A DNA stretch of 64,000 nucleotides, from the NCBI GenBank assembly GCA_037133475.1, contig JBAXOB010000003.1, forward strand, positions 1 through 64,000, given 5' to 3'. The stretch's first letter is position 1, and each line of letters opens with the position of its first letter. The stretch is from CAIVAT01 sp037133475 (lineage in GTDB: Bacteria > Bacteroidota > Bacteroidia > Bacteroidales > FEN-979). A model generated the notes under the pieces. That model saw only the letters and a program-made list of their open reading frames with translations. It made no database searches and had not been told where the DNA came from. Both the position numbers and the translations under genes were made by a program. Positions 8,349 through 17,527 of this stretch are shown in pieces.

Positions 8349-9596
8349 ATGAAAAAAGCAACAGGAATCATTTTAAGTTTAATGTTGGTCTGCCGGTTGG
8401 GTTATCCCTCAGATCCAGGGGGAACCCTCGAAAAAAAGGCTGCGGCGATACATCGTGCTGTTTTTACCATCGACACGCATACCGATACACCGATGCGCCT
8501 GATGCAGAAGGGGTTTGATCTTTCGGTACGCCACGATCCGCGGACGGATTATTCAAAAAGCGACTTTCCAAGGATGAAAGAGGGGGGGATGGATGGCGTG
8601 TTTTTCGCGGTCTTTGTTTCGCAGGGACCTCGCACTGCCGAAGGAAATGAGAAGGTACGGCAAAAGGCCATCGCGATTTTCGATACCATCCATGCTGCTG
8701 TCGGCCGCAACCACGCACTGGCTGAACTTGTGGTTTCACCCGATGGGTTGTGGAAAATAAAAAAGGAGGGGCGTCGGGCCATCTTCATCGGCATCGAAAA
8801 CGGGTATGCCATCGGCAGGGACCTGTCCCTGATCAGTACCTACTATTTGCGCGGAGCCCGCTATATAACCTTATGCCACACCAAAAACAATGATATCTGC
8901 GATTCTTCAACCGATACCATCGAACATAACGGTCTCAGCCAGTTTGGCTACGAGGTGGTCCAGGAGATGAATCATGTCGGGATGATGGTCGATGTATCCC
9001 ATATCTCCGACAAATCGGTGAAAGATGTACTGGCCTTTACCAAGGCCCCGGTGATTGCCTCGCATTCCTGTTCAAAGGCAATCTGCAACAACCCCAGGAA
9101 CCTGCCGGATGACTTGCTCAAGGCCATCGCCAGGAACGGGGGGGTCGTCCAGATGTGTATCCTCAGCGACTATGTGAAGGCCTCAGCGCCCAACCCTGCA
9201 AGGGATTCCGCCAGGTCGGCAGTGCGGAAAAAATATCATGATTTTGACGGGCTCAGCGAGGATGAGATGAAAGTTGCAAGGGACGAATGGAACAAGGTTA
9301 ATGAACGGTTCCCGCAAAAACTGGCCACCGTATCCGATGTTGCCGATCATATCGATCATATGGTCAAAGTTGCCGGGATCAGCCATGTGGGTATCGGCAC
9401 CGATTTCGACGGTGGCGGCGGGGTAGAGGGATGCTACGATGTAAGCGAAATGGGGAACATCACCCTTGAACTGGTGCGGCGCGGTTATTCTGAAAGTGAC
9501 CTGAGGAAGATTTGGGGAGGAAACCTGATCCGTGTGATGAAAAAGACTGCAAAGGTTGCCTGGCAATACCAGCTTCATTGCAGATGCAGCAAATAA
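8349..9596 (+). CDS. Membrane dipeptidase-like protein, peptidase family M19
   Basis: 415 residues with an N-terminal signal segment (about 1-20), so exported. The M19 metal site is visible: DTHTDTP (His44, Asp46), a bridging Glu in FIGIENGYAI (about residue 150), VDVSHISD and ASHSCSKA histidines (about 215-240), and the C-terminal GIGTDFDG. The enzyme should hydrolyse dipeptides with one or two zinc ions in the periplasm or at the surface. It follows pdxJ by 61 bp on the same strand. Substrate preference cannot be read; M19 enzymes also accept D-residues and some beta-lactams. Confidence 0.9.
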   Translation: MKKATGIILSLMLVCRLGYPSDPGGTLEKKAAAIHRAVFTIDTHTDTPMRLMQKGFDLSVRHDPRTDYSKSDFPRMKEGGMDGVFFAVFVSQGPRTAEGNEKVRQKAIAIFDTIHAAVGRNHALAELVVSPDGLWKIKKEGRRAIFIGIENGYAIGRDLSLISTYYLRGARYITLCHTKNNDICDSSTDTIEHNGLSQFGYEVVQEMNHVGMMVDVSHISDKSVKDVLAFTKAPVIASHSCSKAICNNPRNLPDDLLKAIARNGGVVQMCILSDYVKASAPNPARDSARSAVRKKYHDFDGLSEDEMKVARDEWNKVNERFPQKLATVSDVADHIDHMVKVAGISHVGIGTDFDGGGGVEGCYDVSEMGNITLELVRRGYSESDLRKIWGGNLIRVMKKTAKVAWQYQLHCRCSK

Positions 9597-9657
9597 CAGG
9601 TTCAGGAACTGTCCACAGGGCAGGACTCCCGTTTAACTTATTTGAAAAATTGATATT

Positions 9658-10224
9658 ATGGAAGCACACATCCATCAACCGGAACAACTGGAAGTCAAAG
9701 TTGTCCGAAAAATATGGAAAATGACATGGTTCAAACTCTGTCTTTTCTTCCTGGGCGGATTTCTAGCCGGTTTTATCCTCTTTCGCCTTTTAGGAAAAGG
9801 GAATGAAGACCCCGCCATTCACCTGCCCGACAAACAGGAATTATCGGCCGGCGTGCCCTTGCACGACAGTCTCACGGTGGCCGACCTCCTCCGATATGAT
9901 ACGCCCCTGGCAAAGGCAACCATCAAAGTGCTTTACTCCCCGAAGGTTGCCGAGATCAGGATTGATCTTTCATCCCTGTACCCCGTCAAGTCACTGGTCG
10001 AGTTCGATGTCAACAGTCTTTCGCTGCTGAACCTTCAGCATACCAGCGTCAATGATCAGTCCACCTCGATGACCTCCGCAAATTTTGTCCAATTCAACAG
10101 TGTCGGCGACAACAAGTATATTATTCTGCTTTCCAATAAAAACGCTTTGCCCCACAAGGTTGATTTTACCATTTCACAAAACGATGTTACGATTTATCAT
10201 AATTCTGTAGAGATCAACAAATAA
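9658..10224 (+). CDS. Single-pass membrane protein of unknown function
   Basis: 188 residues, not recognised. A short cytoplasmic start with Lys/Arg is followed by one membrane helix (about residues 25-45, FKLCLFFLGGFLAGFILF) and an exported domain of about 140 residues that is predicted mostly beta (alternating hydrophobic pattern, KATIKVLYSPKVAEIRIDL). It lies 61 bp after the dipeptidase and 28 bp before the adenosine-deaminase-like gene on the same strand, so the three may be co-transcribed. ATG 9658 is the first in the frame. No motif suggests a function. Confidence 0.7.
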   Translation: MEAHIHQPEQLEVKVVRKIWKMTWFKLCLFFLGGFLAGFILFRLLGKGNEDPAIHLPDKQELSAGVPLHDSLTVADLLRYDTPLAKATIKVLYSPKVAEIRIDLSSLYPVKSLVEFDVNSLSLLNLQHTSVNDQSTSMTSANFVQFNSVGDNKYIILLSNKNALPHKVDFTISQNDVTIYHNSVEINK

Positions 10225-10252
10225 AGAGGTTGAATTTAAAAACAAGAGCGTA

Positions 10253-11185
10253 TTGAACTTTACTGAAGCTTTTTCCAGCCGGAGCCTGGCATCCATCCGG
10301 TCATTTCCGAAGGCCGACCTGCATAACCATTGCCTGCTTGGGGGAAAACGGTCGGTCATCGAGCAGTATCTTGGCAAATCATTGGAGGATTTCAAGGCAT
10401 CGGGAAAGGGGATCGCCGACCTTAACCAGTGGATTGGCCGGGTTTTCCGTCCTTTTTTTTCTTTACCCGGGGCCTTTGAAAAAGCGGTAGAGGCGGCCTT
10501 TGTCCAGGCAAGGAGCGACGGGGTCAGTCGTCTTGAGATGAGCATTGATGTTTGCTTTGGCACCATGTTCCACGTTCCGTCCGACCGCATTGTTGCCGTC
10601 CTGAAGCACTACCACCAGGCAGTAGCCCCGGAAATTGATTTCCGGCCTGAACTTGGCTTCTCACGAAGCGTACCGGTTGACACCCTGATGGCAGCGTTTG
10701 AGCAATTTCTCAACTATCATTATTTCAAATCTGTTGATCTGTATGATGATGAATTTGCCCAGCCCGTCGGGAATTTTAAAGCCTTATACCGGTTTGCCAG
10801 GGAGCAGGGCTTTAAATGCAAGGCTCACGCGGGTGAATTCGGGAGCGCTGATTCAGTCAGGGAGGCTGTGGAGACCCTTCAACTGGATGCCGTTCAGCAT
10901 GGCATCAGCGCAGCCGCTTCCCGCGAGGTAATGAAATGGCTGGCAGATAACCGTATCCCCTTAAACATTTGTCCGGCCAGCAATGTCAAGCTGCAGGTGG
11001 TTAAATCCTTAAAGGTTCATCCTATCCGCATCCTGGCGGATCATGGTATTAAGGTATCGGTCAATACCGATGATGCCCTGGTATTTGGCGACGGTGTTTC
11101 GGAACAGTTCCTGAAACTTCACAAAACCGGCGTATTCAGTGCTGCCGAGCTGGATATCATCAGGCTGAACGGGTTGGAGGAATGA
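10253..11185 (+). CDS. Adenosine deaminase family protein, TTG start
   Basis: 310 residues. All metal and catalytic positions of the adenosine/AMP deaminase family are present: HxH in LHNH (His24, His26), His192 and Glu195 in AHAGE, His216 in VQHGI, and the Asp pair in NTDDA (Asp273, Asp274). It therefore should deaminate a purine nucleoside or base, most likely adenosine, in the cytoplasm. No Met codon precedes LHNH, and TTG 10253 gives the normal N-terminal length, so it was chosen as start. The NxCPASNV segment is typical. Substrate (adenosine, adenine or a modified form) is not certain. Confidence 0.82.
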   Translation: MNFTEAFSSRSLASIRSFPKADLHNHCLLGGKRSVIEQYLGKSLEDFKASGKGIADLNQWIGRVFRPFFSLPGAFEKAVEAAFVQARSDGVSRLEMSIDVCFGTMFHVPSDRIVAVLKHYHQAVAPEIDFRPELGFSRSVPVDTLMAAFEQFLNYHYFKSVDLYDDEFAQPVGNFKALYRFAREQGFKCKAHAGEFGSADSVREAVETLQLDAVQHGISAAASREVMKWLADNRIPLNICPASNVKLQVVKSLKVHPIRILADHGIKVSVNTDDALVFGDGVSEQFLKLHKTGVFSAAELDIIRLNGLEE

Positions 11186-11198
11186 GCGGTGTATGCAG

Positions 11199-12149
11199 TT
11201 ATCCATGGCGGATAAGTACTTTTAACGTGTCGGGTTGAGAAGCATAATCAAATGCCTGCATTATGTCCCTGAAGTCAAAGGTGGCGGCGATCATGGGCCC
11301 CGGATCGGCAATTCCGCGCTCAAGCAGGGTCAGGGCCGGGTCAAAGGGGCCGCAGCGCGATCCGATAATCTCAAATTCATTGATTACGATCTGGTTAAGA
11401 TCAATAAATCCAGGGTTTGCCACCGTGGTTTTTAACACCAGTTTGCCTCCCGGGTACAAATGCGACAGTGCTTTTTTTAATCCTGCCGGGTTCCCGGTGC
11501 AATCCACGCAGATTTCCGCCTTATCGAGGTCGCCGAGTGTTGAAAGCAAGGCTGCCTCAATTCCCATCGATTTTGCCCTGGCCACCTTGGTTTCGTGGGT
11601 GTCGAAAGTGGTCGCATCGCAGCCGTTCAACCTGAATACCATCGAAATCAGCAAACCGAGTTTCCCGGCGCCGAAAATAAAAACCCGCTGTGATGGCTTT
11701 ACATGCACCTGTTCAGCTATTTCGACAGCGGCGGCAAGCGGCTCGGTGAAAAGTGCCATTTCCGGCGCCAGTGTTTCGGGAACAAGGTGCAGGTTCTTTT
11801 CAGGCAAAACAATGAAATCGGCAAAAACACCATCCCTTCCCTGGATTCCCAGCACGGTCCTGGAGGAACAATGCCTTGACCGGCCTGATTTGCACAGATA
11901 GCATTCACCACACGGGCAGTTAATTTCACCAACCACCTTTTTGCCAAAGAACCTGCCCGAACCCGAAACTACCTCCCCGACAAATTCATGACCGGGAATG
12001 CCTTTGAAATTCATATAACCCCTTGTAATTTCAAGGTCGGTGTTACAGATGGCTGACCAGAGAATCCTGATCAGTACCTCATCCGGTCCGGGTTCAGGAA
12101 CGGGCATGTCCCGCCATTTTAAAGATCCGTCAAAAAATAGGGCTTTCAT
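11199..12149 (-). CDS. Zinc-dependent alcohol dehydrogenase family protein (MDR)
   Basis: 316 residues beginning MKALFFDGSL. The catalytic zinc region (CNTDLEITRGY, GHEFVGEV), the structural zinc cysteines (CPCGECYLCKSGRSRHC, about residues 85-101) and the Rossmann glycine motif GAGKLGLL (about 166-173) are all visible, so it is a threonine/sorbitol-dehydrogenase-like oxidoreductase using NAD(P). ATG 12149 was chosen; the frame extends upstream but the extension has no homologous character and overlaps the divergent lipoprotein gene. It converges on the adenosine-deaminase-like gene with a 13-bp gap. Substrate unknown. Confidence 0.9.
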   Translation of the reverse strand: MKALFFDGSLKWRDMPVPEPGPDEVLIRILWSAICNTDLEITRGYMNFKGIPGHEFVGEVVSGSGRFFGKKVVGEINCPCGECYLCKSGRSRHCSSRTVLGIQGRDGVFADFIVLPEKNLHLVPETLAPEMALFTEPLAAAVEIAEQVHVKPSQRVFIFGAGKLGLLISMVFRLNGCDATTFDTHETKVARAKSMGIEAALLSTLGDLDKAEICVDCTGNPAGLKKALSHLYPGGKLVLKTTVANPGFIDLNQIVINEFEIIGSRCGPFDPALTLLERGIADPGPMIAATFDFRDIMQAFDYASQPDTLKVLIRHG

Positions 12150-12336
12150 TAAATAATATTTTAAGAAAAAGGAGTTTATATAAGGTAAATCATGTAACTT
12201 TATTGTCGCGGGGCAGGGTTGATTGCACTGCCCGTAACGGATGTCAGGATGATATGGCGGCCGGCCCCGGTTCCTGCCAGACCCATCAGAAATAACGGAT
12301 AAAGATAACGGTTGTTGATTAAACGATAATTCATCT

Positions 12337-13581
12337 ATGATTAAAAAATCACAACTATTTTTTTTGGCTCTGCTGCTCCTGATTGCCATTGCCTGTACAA
12401 AAAACGGCACCTCCGGGTATAAACCTGTAACGTCCGGGAATATTCATGTCGGCGCATTGCTGCCCCTCACCGGGAGCGGATCCTCTGCTGGTCAGTCCAT
12501 GCAGGTTTCACTCGGTCTGGCAAAACAGGATATTCAGGCATACCTTTCGGCGGTCGGGAACCATGATGAATTCATCCTGGACATTGCGGATACAAAGACC
12601 GACACGGCTGAGGCGCTCATCCAGCTGAAGGCATTTTATGATAAGGGAATCCGTATGGTTATCGGACCTTACAGCAGCTCCGAGTTGTCGGCATTGAAAA
12701 GCTTTGCTGATTCACATGGGGTATTGCTGGTGAGTCCTTCGAGTACGGCCGTATCATTGGCTATTCCCAACGATAACATTTTCAGGTTTGTTCCCAGTGA
12801 TGTCCTCCAGGGGGAGGCGATGACCAGTATGCTGGTGGACGATAAGATCAAGATTATCCTTCCGATTATCCGTGATGATGTATGGGGAAATGACCTGCTC
12901 GATGCCGTCAGGAATAATTTTGTCAAAGCAGGCGGATCTGTTCAGACAGCGGTAAAATTTGCAGCCGGCACCACCGACTTTTCAACCTCCTTATCCCAGC
13001 TGGAGGCCAGGGTGTCAGCCGTGTTGGGCCAGCACAATCCCAATGAAGTTGCCGTCTATATGCTCTCTTTCGGCGAAGGTTCGGTAATCCTGGCGAACGC
13101 AAAAAACTATACTCACCTGAACAATGTGTATTGGTACGGAGGCTCTGCTTTTGCAGAAAATCCATCGGTAATGGCCGATCCCGTTGCCTCCCTGTTTGCC
13201 TATACCCATGGTTTACCCTGTCCGATTTTCGGCCTGGACGAGGCAGCAAAAGAGAGGTGGCAACCTTTGCGCGAAAGGATACAGGCCCAGTTGGGAAGGA
13301 TCCCGGAAGTATATGCATTTACGGCTTATGATGCAACATGGGTGGCTGTGCTTACTTACGCAACCACCGGGCCGGTAACAGATGTGGCTTTGATGAAATC
13401 AGCCCTGGTCAGGGTTGCCGGCAACTATTTTGGTGCAACGGGCAATACCAAACTCGATACCAATGGCGACAGGGCCGGCGGAAATTATGACTTCTGGGCT
13501 GTTAAACACGATACCACGGGATACAACTGGAAACGGGTTGCAACGTATAACTCTTTAACCGGAACACTCGTGAGAGAATGA
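12337..13581 (+). CDS. Periplasmic-binding-fold lipoprotein (branched-chain amino acid binding type)
   Basis: 414 residues. The signal peptide ends in a lipobox (LLIAIAC, Cys20 about), so it is a lipoprotein. The body matches the type I periplasmic-binding fold of LivJ-like receptors: VGALLPLTGSGSSAGQS near the start, then IGPYSSSELSALKS and VLLVSPSSTA, typical of ligand-binding halves. No ABC permease or ATPase is adjacent, so it may be a sensor or binding protein rather than part of a transporter here. It diverges from the dehydrogenase gene (187-bp intergenic region) and converges on the GNAT gene. Confidence 0.85.
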   Translation: MIKKSQLFFLALLLLIAIACTKNGTSGYKPVTSGNIHVGALLPLTGSGSSAGQSMQVSLGLAKQDIQAYLSAVGNHDEFILDIADTKTDTAEALIQLKAFYDKGIRMVIGPYSSSELSALKSFADSHGVLLVSPSSTAVSLAIPNDNIFRFVPSDVLQGEAMTSMLVDDKIKIILPIIRDDVWGNDLLDAVRNNFVKAGGSVQTAVKFAAGTTDFSTSLSQLEARVSAVLGQHNPNEVAVYMLSFGEGSVILANAKNYTHLNNVYWYGGSAFAENPSVMADPVASLFAYTHGLPCPIFGLDEAAKERWQPLRERIQAQLGRIPEVYAFTAYDATWVAVLTYATTGPVTDVALMKSALVRVAGNYFGATGNTKLDTNGDRAGGNYDFWAVKHDTTGYNWKRVATYNSLTGTLVRE

Positions 13582-13605
13582 TCCCGTTGCCTTGATAAAC
13601 GTGCA

Positions 13606-14094
13606 TCAGAGTCGTTTCACAAAGAAAACCTTACCGTCTCCCTCCTTGTAAAAATCATCGATCTGTGCCTCTTTTGAATACCCGATCCTGTCGTAAAAAT
13701 GACGGGTCGGGGCATATTTTTCAAGGGAGGAGGTTTCGGCTACCACAATTCGCCCGCCCATCTCCCTGATCAGGCGGTGGGTCTCGGTGATGATCAGGTT
13801 GCCAATACCCCTGCCACGGTAATCGTTGTGCGTGACAATCCAGTAAAGATCAAAGCTGCCTTCTGTCCCTGCAATGGAACCATAACAGGTATAGGAGACG
13901 GTTTTTCCATCCAGTTCGGCGAAGAGAAAATGGTAATCACTCTGTTCGCCCAGGGCTAACCTGTCCTCAACCAGCTCCAGCGCAACCGGTACTTCAAAGT
14001 CGTAAAAAAATCCGGTGGAGAGGATCATCTCCCTGACGGTTTCGATGTCTGAGGGTCTTACAGCGGTGCGGAAAGTAAGATTAATGTTCGTCAT
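13606..14094 (-). CDS. GNAT-family N-acetyltransferase, last gene of the kamA operon
   Basis: 162 residues, GNAT fold: the acetyl-CoA pyrophosphate loop is RGRGIGNLII (about residues 97-106) and the C-terminal ends FYDRIGYSKEAQIDDFYKEGD. ATG 14094 was chosen because it follows the stop of the upstream ATP-grasp gene by only 4 bp, while the longer frame overlaps that gene. Translation coupling to the ligase gene and the lysine-aminomutase context suggest that it acetylates beta-lysine or a peptide built from it, but this is inference: it is much shorter than the archaeal beta-lysine acetyltransferase AblB. Confidence 0.85.
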   Translation of the reverse strand: MTNINLTFRTAVRPSDIETVREMILSTGFFYDFEVPVALELVEDRLALGEQSDYHFLFAELDGKTVSYTCYGSIAGTEGSFDLYWIVTHNDYRGRGIGNLIITETHRLIREMGGRIVVAETSSLEKYAPTRHFYDRIGYSKEAQIDDFYKEGDGKVFFVKRL

Positions 14095-14098
14095 GGTG

Positions 14099-15073
14099 CT
14101 ATTTTCTGATTGCATCGGCAATGATACGTGTTACGACCTGGGGAAAAGTCAACCCCTTCTTTTTTGAGGCAGCCATAAATCCTCCCGATTCCGAAAGGCA
14201 TGGATTCAGGTTGATGTCGATCACCAGCGGTTCGGAGTCGAGGGTAACCCTGAAATCAATCCTGACATATCCCTTGAAACCCATCTCATTCCAGCATTTT
14301 TTGCAAATTTCAACCATCCGGTTCCTCAGTTGCTCATCTGCCTTCGAGGTTTGAAAGGTCCTGCGGGTATGCGAATATTCAAACGACTTGTCATCCCATT
14401 TCGATTTATATCCCATAATTTTGGGTTTGCCTTCGGGATAGTCCTTAAAGGTCATTTCCGCCAACGGGAGCACCTCCGGACCGTTTTCACTGTAAAGGAT
14501 GGAGTTGTTAAACTCCCTTCCTTCGATAAACTCTTCGATGAAATAGTGGTCCCTGCTTTTCTGTCCTATTTTTTTGATGAAATCCCTGTCGGATCCCATG
14601 AAAACACAATCCTCATCCAATTCCAGCGACCCCTCTTCCCAAATGGGTTTGATAATATATTTCCTGTCGGGCAGCAGCCGGCTGCATTCATTGAGCATAA
14701 AGCCGGCCGGGGTTTTGACCCCTATTTTCCCCAGCTCCTTTTTCGCAAGCAACTTGTTTGAACATTGAAACATCGGGATCAGCGGCGACCCGGTATAAGG
14801 GATACGGACAAAATTCAGGACGGAGTTGGCCAGGAAGGTAAATTCTCCCTTGTTCCCGATGGTTTCGGCCAGGTTGAAGATGATTTCCGGTTTGGCGGAT
14901 CTGATGCCGGAAATGGCTTTCTTGAGGTTAAGGTCGATTTGCAGGTAAAGGACCTCGTATCCCAGGGTTTTTAAGGCATCCGTCACCAGGTTGACCTGTT
15001 CGATCACATCCGCCTCATCATCTTTTGGAATTTTGGACAGCTTGTTATAGAGAATGAGCGCGGTTTGTGTCAT
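14099..15073 (-). CDS. ATP-grasp ligase, D-Ala-D-Ala ligase-like (second in operon)
   Basis: 324 residues. An N-terminal domain is followed by an ATP-grasp fold: KYIIKPIWEEGSLEL (ATP-binding lysine and loop, about residues 138-152), FIEEFIEGREFNNSIL (about 172-187) and the metal-binding end RIDFRV...IDINLNPCL (about 268-288). Such enzymes join a carboxylate to an amine through an acyl phosphate. It differs clearly from the neighbouring ligase, so the two probably make different bonds. It starts 61 bp after that ligase and is followed at 4 bp by the GNAT gene. It is not the cell's Ddl for peptidoglycan, judged from motif divergence (moderate confidence). Confidence 0.87.
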   Translation of the reverse strand: MTQTALILYNKLSKIPKDDEADVIEQVNLVTDALKTLGYEVLYLQIDLNLKKAISGIRSAKPEIIFNLAETIGNKGEFTFLANSVLNFVRIPYTGSPLIPMFQCSNKLLAKKELGKIGVKTPAGFMLNECSRLLPDRKYIIKPIWEEGSLELDEDCVFMGSDRDFIKKIGQKSRDHYFIEEFIEGREFNNSILYSENGPEVLPLAEMTFKDYPEGKPKIMGYKSKWDDKSFEYSHTRRTFQTSKADEQLRNRMVEICKKCWNEMGFKGYVRIDFRVTLDSEPLVIDINLNPCLSESGGFMAASKKKGLTFPQVVTRIIADAIRK

Positions 15074-15134
15074 GATATCAAATGTTTCAAAGGGCTCAGG
15101 TGGAACCCGGTAATGTTGAATTACTGCCGGTTAT

Positions 15135-16112
15135 TCAGAGACCGGCCCTTTTGGTTGCCGAAGCCATGATTTCACGGATGATCCTTTCAAAATCATACCC
15201 GTGCATATAGGCCAGGATCGGAAGGTCGGAGTGAACCTTGTCAAGCCCGGCCAGCGGGTTGACCTCGATAAAGCTGGGTATCCCGTTCCTGTCGACACGG
15301 ATATCGACTCTTCCACCGTCCCTGCATCCGAGCAATCGCCACGACTGCAGGGCAAGATCGATACATTTAAGGGATATATCCTTTTCCGGGATCCGGTACT
15401 CCACAGCCTTGAGGTAATCGGATTTTGTCTCGTAAGAATATATATTGTTGGTATCCTCCTTCTTATAGACAATTTCCATGAGGCCGACCGCGTAACCCTC
15501 TTTTCCCGAACCCAGGATCCCGACGGTAAATTCCCTGCCGGGCAAATATTCCTCTACCAGCAGGCCGGAAGGGTAGCGTTTCAGTAAATCATGGCAGATG
15601 GTAAACAACTCTTCGCGGTTATTTACCTTTGAGAGGGCATTAATTCCTTTTCCGGTCCCCTCCGAGCAGGGTTTTACAAACAGGGGATAATCAAGCGCCA
15701 CCATGGCGATATCCTCTTCACATTCAACAATGTAAAAATCGGGGGTGGCAACACCGCCGTCGCGCATCACGCGCTTGGTCATGCCTTTATGCAAGGTTAG
15801 GGAGAGAACCAGCGCATCGGAAAAGGTATAGGGTATCCGGTATGCGTCGAGCAGGGCAGGCACCTGGGCTTCTCGCCCGATGCCATACATGCCTTCGCTG
15901 ATGTTGAATACCAGGTCCCACCGGTCGCCTTTTGCCAGCCTTCCGGTCAGGTGGCGGATATGACCAATTCGGTCGGTTTGATACCCCAGTTGGTTGAGGG
16001 TCGTCTCGATGGCATCAATGGTACTTTCACGGTCGAACTCCGCTGTTTCCTCTTCACTGTAGCCTTCCTGCAGGTAATCTGACCGTAGATCGTACGTTAA
16101 TCCGATGATCAT
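15135..16112 (-). CDS. ATP-grasp ligase, D-Ala-D-Ala ligase-like (first in operon)
   Basis: 325 residues with the ATP-grasp ligase layout: an N-terminal domain (MIIGLTYDLRSDYLQ), LFVKPCSEGTGKGI (about residues 133-146), VEEYLPGREFTVGILG (about 178-193), GRVDIRVD and FIEVNPLAG (about 272-290). The motifs are closer to true D-Ala-D-Ala ligases than those of the next gene, including GREFTVG. The gene begins 3 bp after the kamA stop, so it is almost certainly co-translated with kamA. Reaction expected: ATP-dependent amide bond between two amino acids; beta-lysine as substrate is an inference from context. Confidence 0.88.
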   Translation of the reverse strand: MIIGLTYDLRSDYLQEGYSEEETAEFDRESTIDAIETTLNQLGYQTDRIGHIRHLTGRLAKGDRWDLVFNISEGMYGIGREAQVPALLDAYRIPYTFSDALVLSLTLHKGMTKRVMRDGGVATPDFYIVECEEDIAMVALDYPLFVKPCSEGTGKGINALSKVNNREELFTICHDLLKRYPSGLLVEEYLPGREFTVGILGSGKEGYAVGLMEIVYKKEDTNNIYSYETKSDYLKAVEYRIPEKDISLKCIDLALQSWRLLGCRDGGRVDIRVDRNGIPSFIEVNPLAGLDKVHSDLPILAYMHGYDFERIIREIMASATKRAGL

Positions 16113-16115
16113 AGT

Positions 16116-17387
16116 TTAGGGAGTAAAATCGGGGTATCTGAATAACTTATCTTCATAGTTCTTTAAGATGGCATAACCATCCTCGCGTCCGACAAAATAG
16201 TCGGGGAGCAGGGGGATCTTGCCTCCGCCGCCCGGGGCATCCACCACATAGGTGGGTACTGCATATCCGCTGGTATGGCCGCGCAGCCCCTTGATGATCT
16301 CAAGTCCCTTTTCGATGGTGGTCCTGAAATGTCCCGAGCCCACCACTGGATCGCACTGGTACAAATAGTAGGGTCTCACCCTGATCCGGAGGAGTGAATG
16401 CATCAGGTTGGTCATCACCTGCACATCGTCGTTGATGCCTTTCAGCAACACCGTCTGGCTCCCGAGCGGAATCCCGGCAAAGGCGAGTTTTTCACAGGCC
16501 TCCTTTACCTCGGGGGTGATCTCGTCGGCATGGGTAAAATGGATGCTCATAAACAGCGGGTGATACTTCTTCAGCATATTGACCAGCGGCCGCGTGATAC
16601 GTTGCGGGAGTACCACGGGAACCTTGGTCCCGATGCGGATGATCTCCACATGGGGAATGGCTCTTAATCGCGACAGCAGGTATTCTACATGCAGGTCGGG
16701 CATGGTCAGCGGATCACCGCCCGACACCAGCACATCCCGTATTTCAGGATGCTGTTCAATATAGTTCAGCCCGGCCTCCCAGGCCTTAACGCCGATGTGA
16801 CACTTGTTTTTTGCCACCATCCGCGTCCGGGTGCAATAACGGCAGTATGTGGAACAAAACCCTGTTACCAGGAATAATACCCGGTCGGGATAACGGTGAA
16901 CGATATTGGGGACAGGGCTGTCGTGCTCCTCCGAAAGCGGGTCGGTAGCCTCCCCCGGGTGGACCAGGAACTCATCGAAGACCGGAACCACGCTCTTTCG
17001 CAGGCCCTGCTCAGGATTGTCGGGATCGAGCAGACTGATATAGTAGGGAGAGATTCGTAAGGGAAGGGATTGGCTTTGGATTTCATAAGGTTTAACCTCA
17101 TTTTCCGAAAGCCGGATATATTTTGCCAGTTGTTCGATAGAACGTGCACTGTTTTTGATTTGCCAGTGCCAGTTGTTCCATTCCCTGACGGTCGCCTCAG
17201 GGAAGTATTTTTGTAAAAAAGCCATTGAGCGATCGCTGATTACAGACTTATCGCGATCGGCCCGCGTTTTTAAATATTCGTCTATTAGGGATGTTTCATC
17301 TATGAAGGTGGACTGACTTGGAGGTTCTTCTTCTTCTGATAATTCGGGATGGGGTAGTACCAGTTTTTCTGTTGGATTGTTTTCCAT
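16116..17387 (-). CDS. kamA: Lysine 2,3-aminomutase (KamA family radical SAM/PLP enzyme)
   Basis: 423 residues. The radical SAM cluster motif is Cys178, Cys182 and Cys185 (GFCSTYCRYCTR). Matched to the clostridial enzyme, the carboxylate-binding Arg187, the two aspartates that hold the lysine epsilon-amino group (Asp346 in YQCDPVVG, Asp383 in VVDAPGGGGK) and the PLP lysine Lys390 are all present with identical spacing. It should turn L-lysine into L-beta-lysine with SAM, a 4Fe-4S cluster and PLP. The family's extreme C-terminal cysteine cluster is absent. No lysine-fermentation genes are nearby; instead two ATP-grasp ligases and a GNAT follow in the operon. Confidence 0.92.
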   Translation of the reverse strand: MENNPTEKLVLPHPELSEEEEPPSQSTFIDETSLIDEYLKTRADRDKSVISDRSMAFLQKYFPEATVREWNNWHWQIKNSARSIEQLAKYIRLSENEVKPYEIQSQSLPLRISPYYISLLDPDNPEQGLRKSVVPVFDEFLVHPGEATDPLSEEHDSPVPNIVHRYPDRVLFLVTGFCSTYCRYCTRTRMVAKNKCHIGVKAWEAGLNYIEQHPEIRDVLVSGGDPLTMPDLHVEYLLSRLRAIPHVEIIRIGTKVPVVLPQRITRPLVNMLKKYHPLFMSIHFTHADEITPEVKEACEKLAFAGIPLGSQTVLLKGINDDVQVMTNLMHSLLRIRVRPYYLYQCDPVVGSGHFRTTIEKGLEIIKGLRGHTSGYAVPTYVVDAPGGGGKIPLLPDYFVGREDGYAILKNYEDKLFRYPDFTP

Positions 17388-17527
17388 TGCTTTTTTCTCG
17401 GTTATGAGGTTAGGATTAATGATGCCCTCTACCAGTATAGTAAATGTTTAAATGTTTATAAATCAATTTATTATATTTAGTACTGAAGATCATCATGGCA
17501 TAATCGTAATAGGATGCAAATAGGCTA

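Noticed and set aside
11263..11901. 212-codon plus-strand frame opposite the zinc dehydrogenase gene
   Set aside because: Antisense shadow of a gene with intact zinc and Rossmann motifs.
12211..12237. GGGCAG/CTGCCC hairpin between the dehydrogenase and lipoprotein genes
   Set aside because: Only six pairs, no T run, and placed in a divergent promoter region; no terminator or riboswitch case.
16116..17387. KamA as EpmB, the enzyme modifying elongation factor P
   Set aside because: No EpmA or EF-P gene is nearby, the protein has a long N-terminal extension, and all substrate residues for free lysine are present; EpmB remains a lower-probability alternative.
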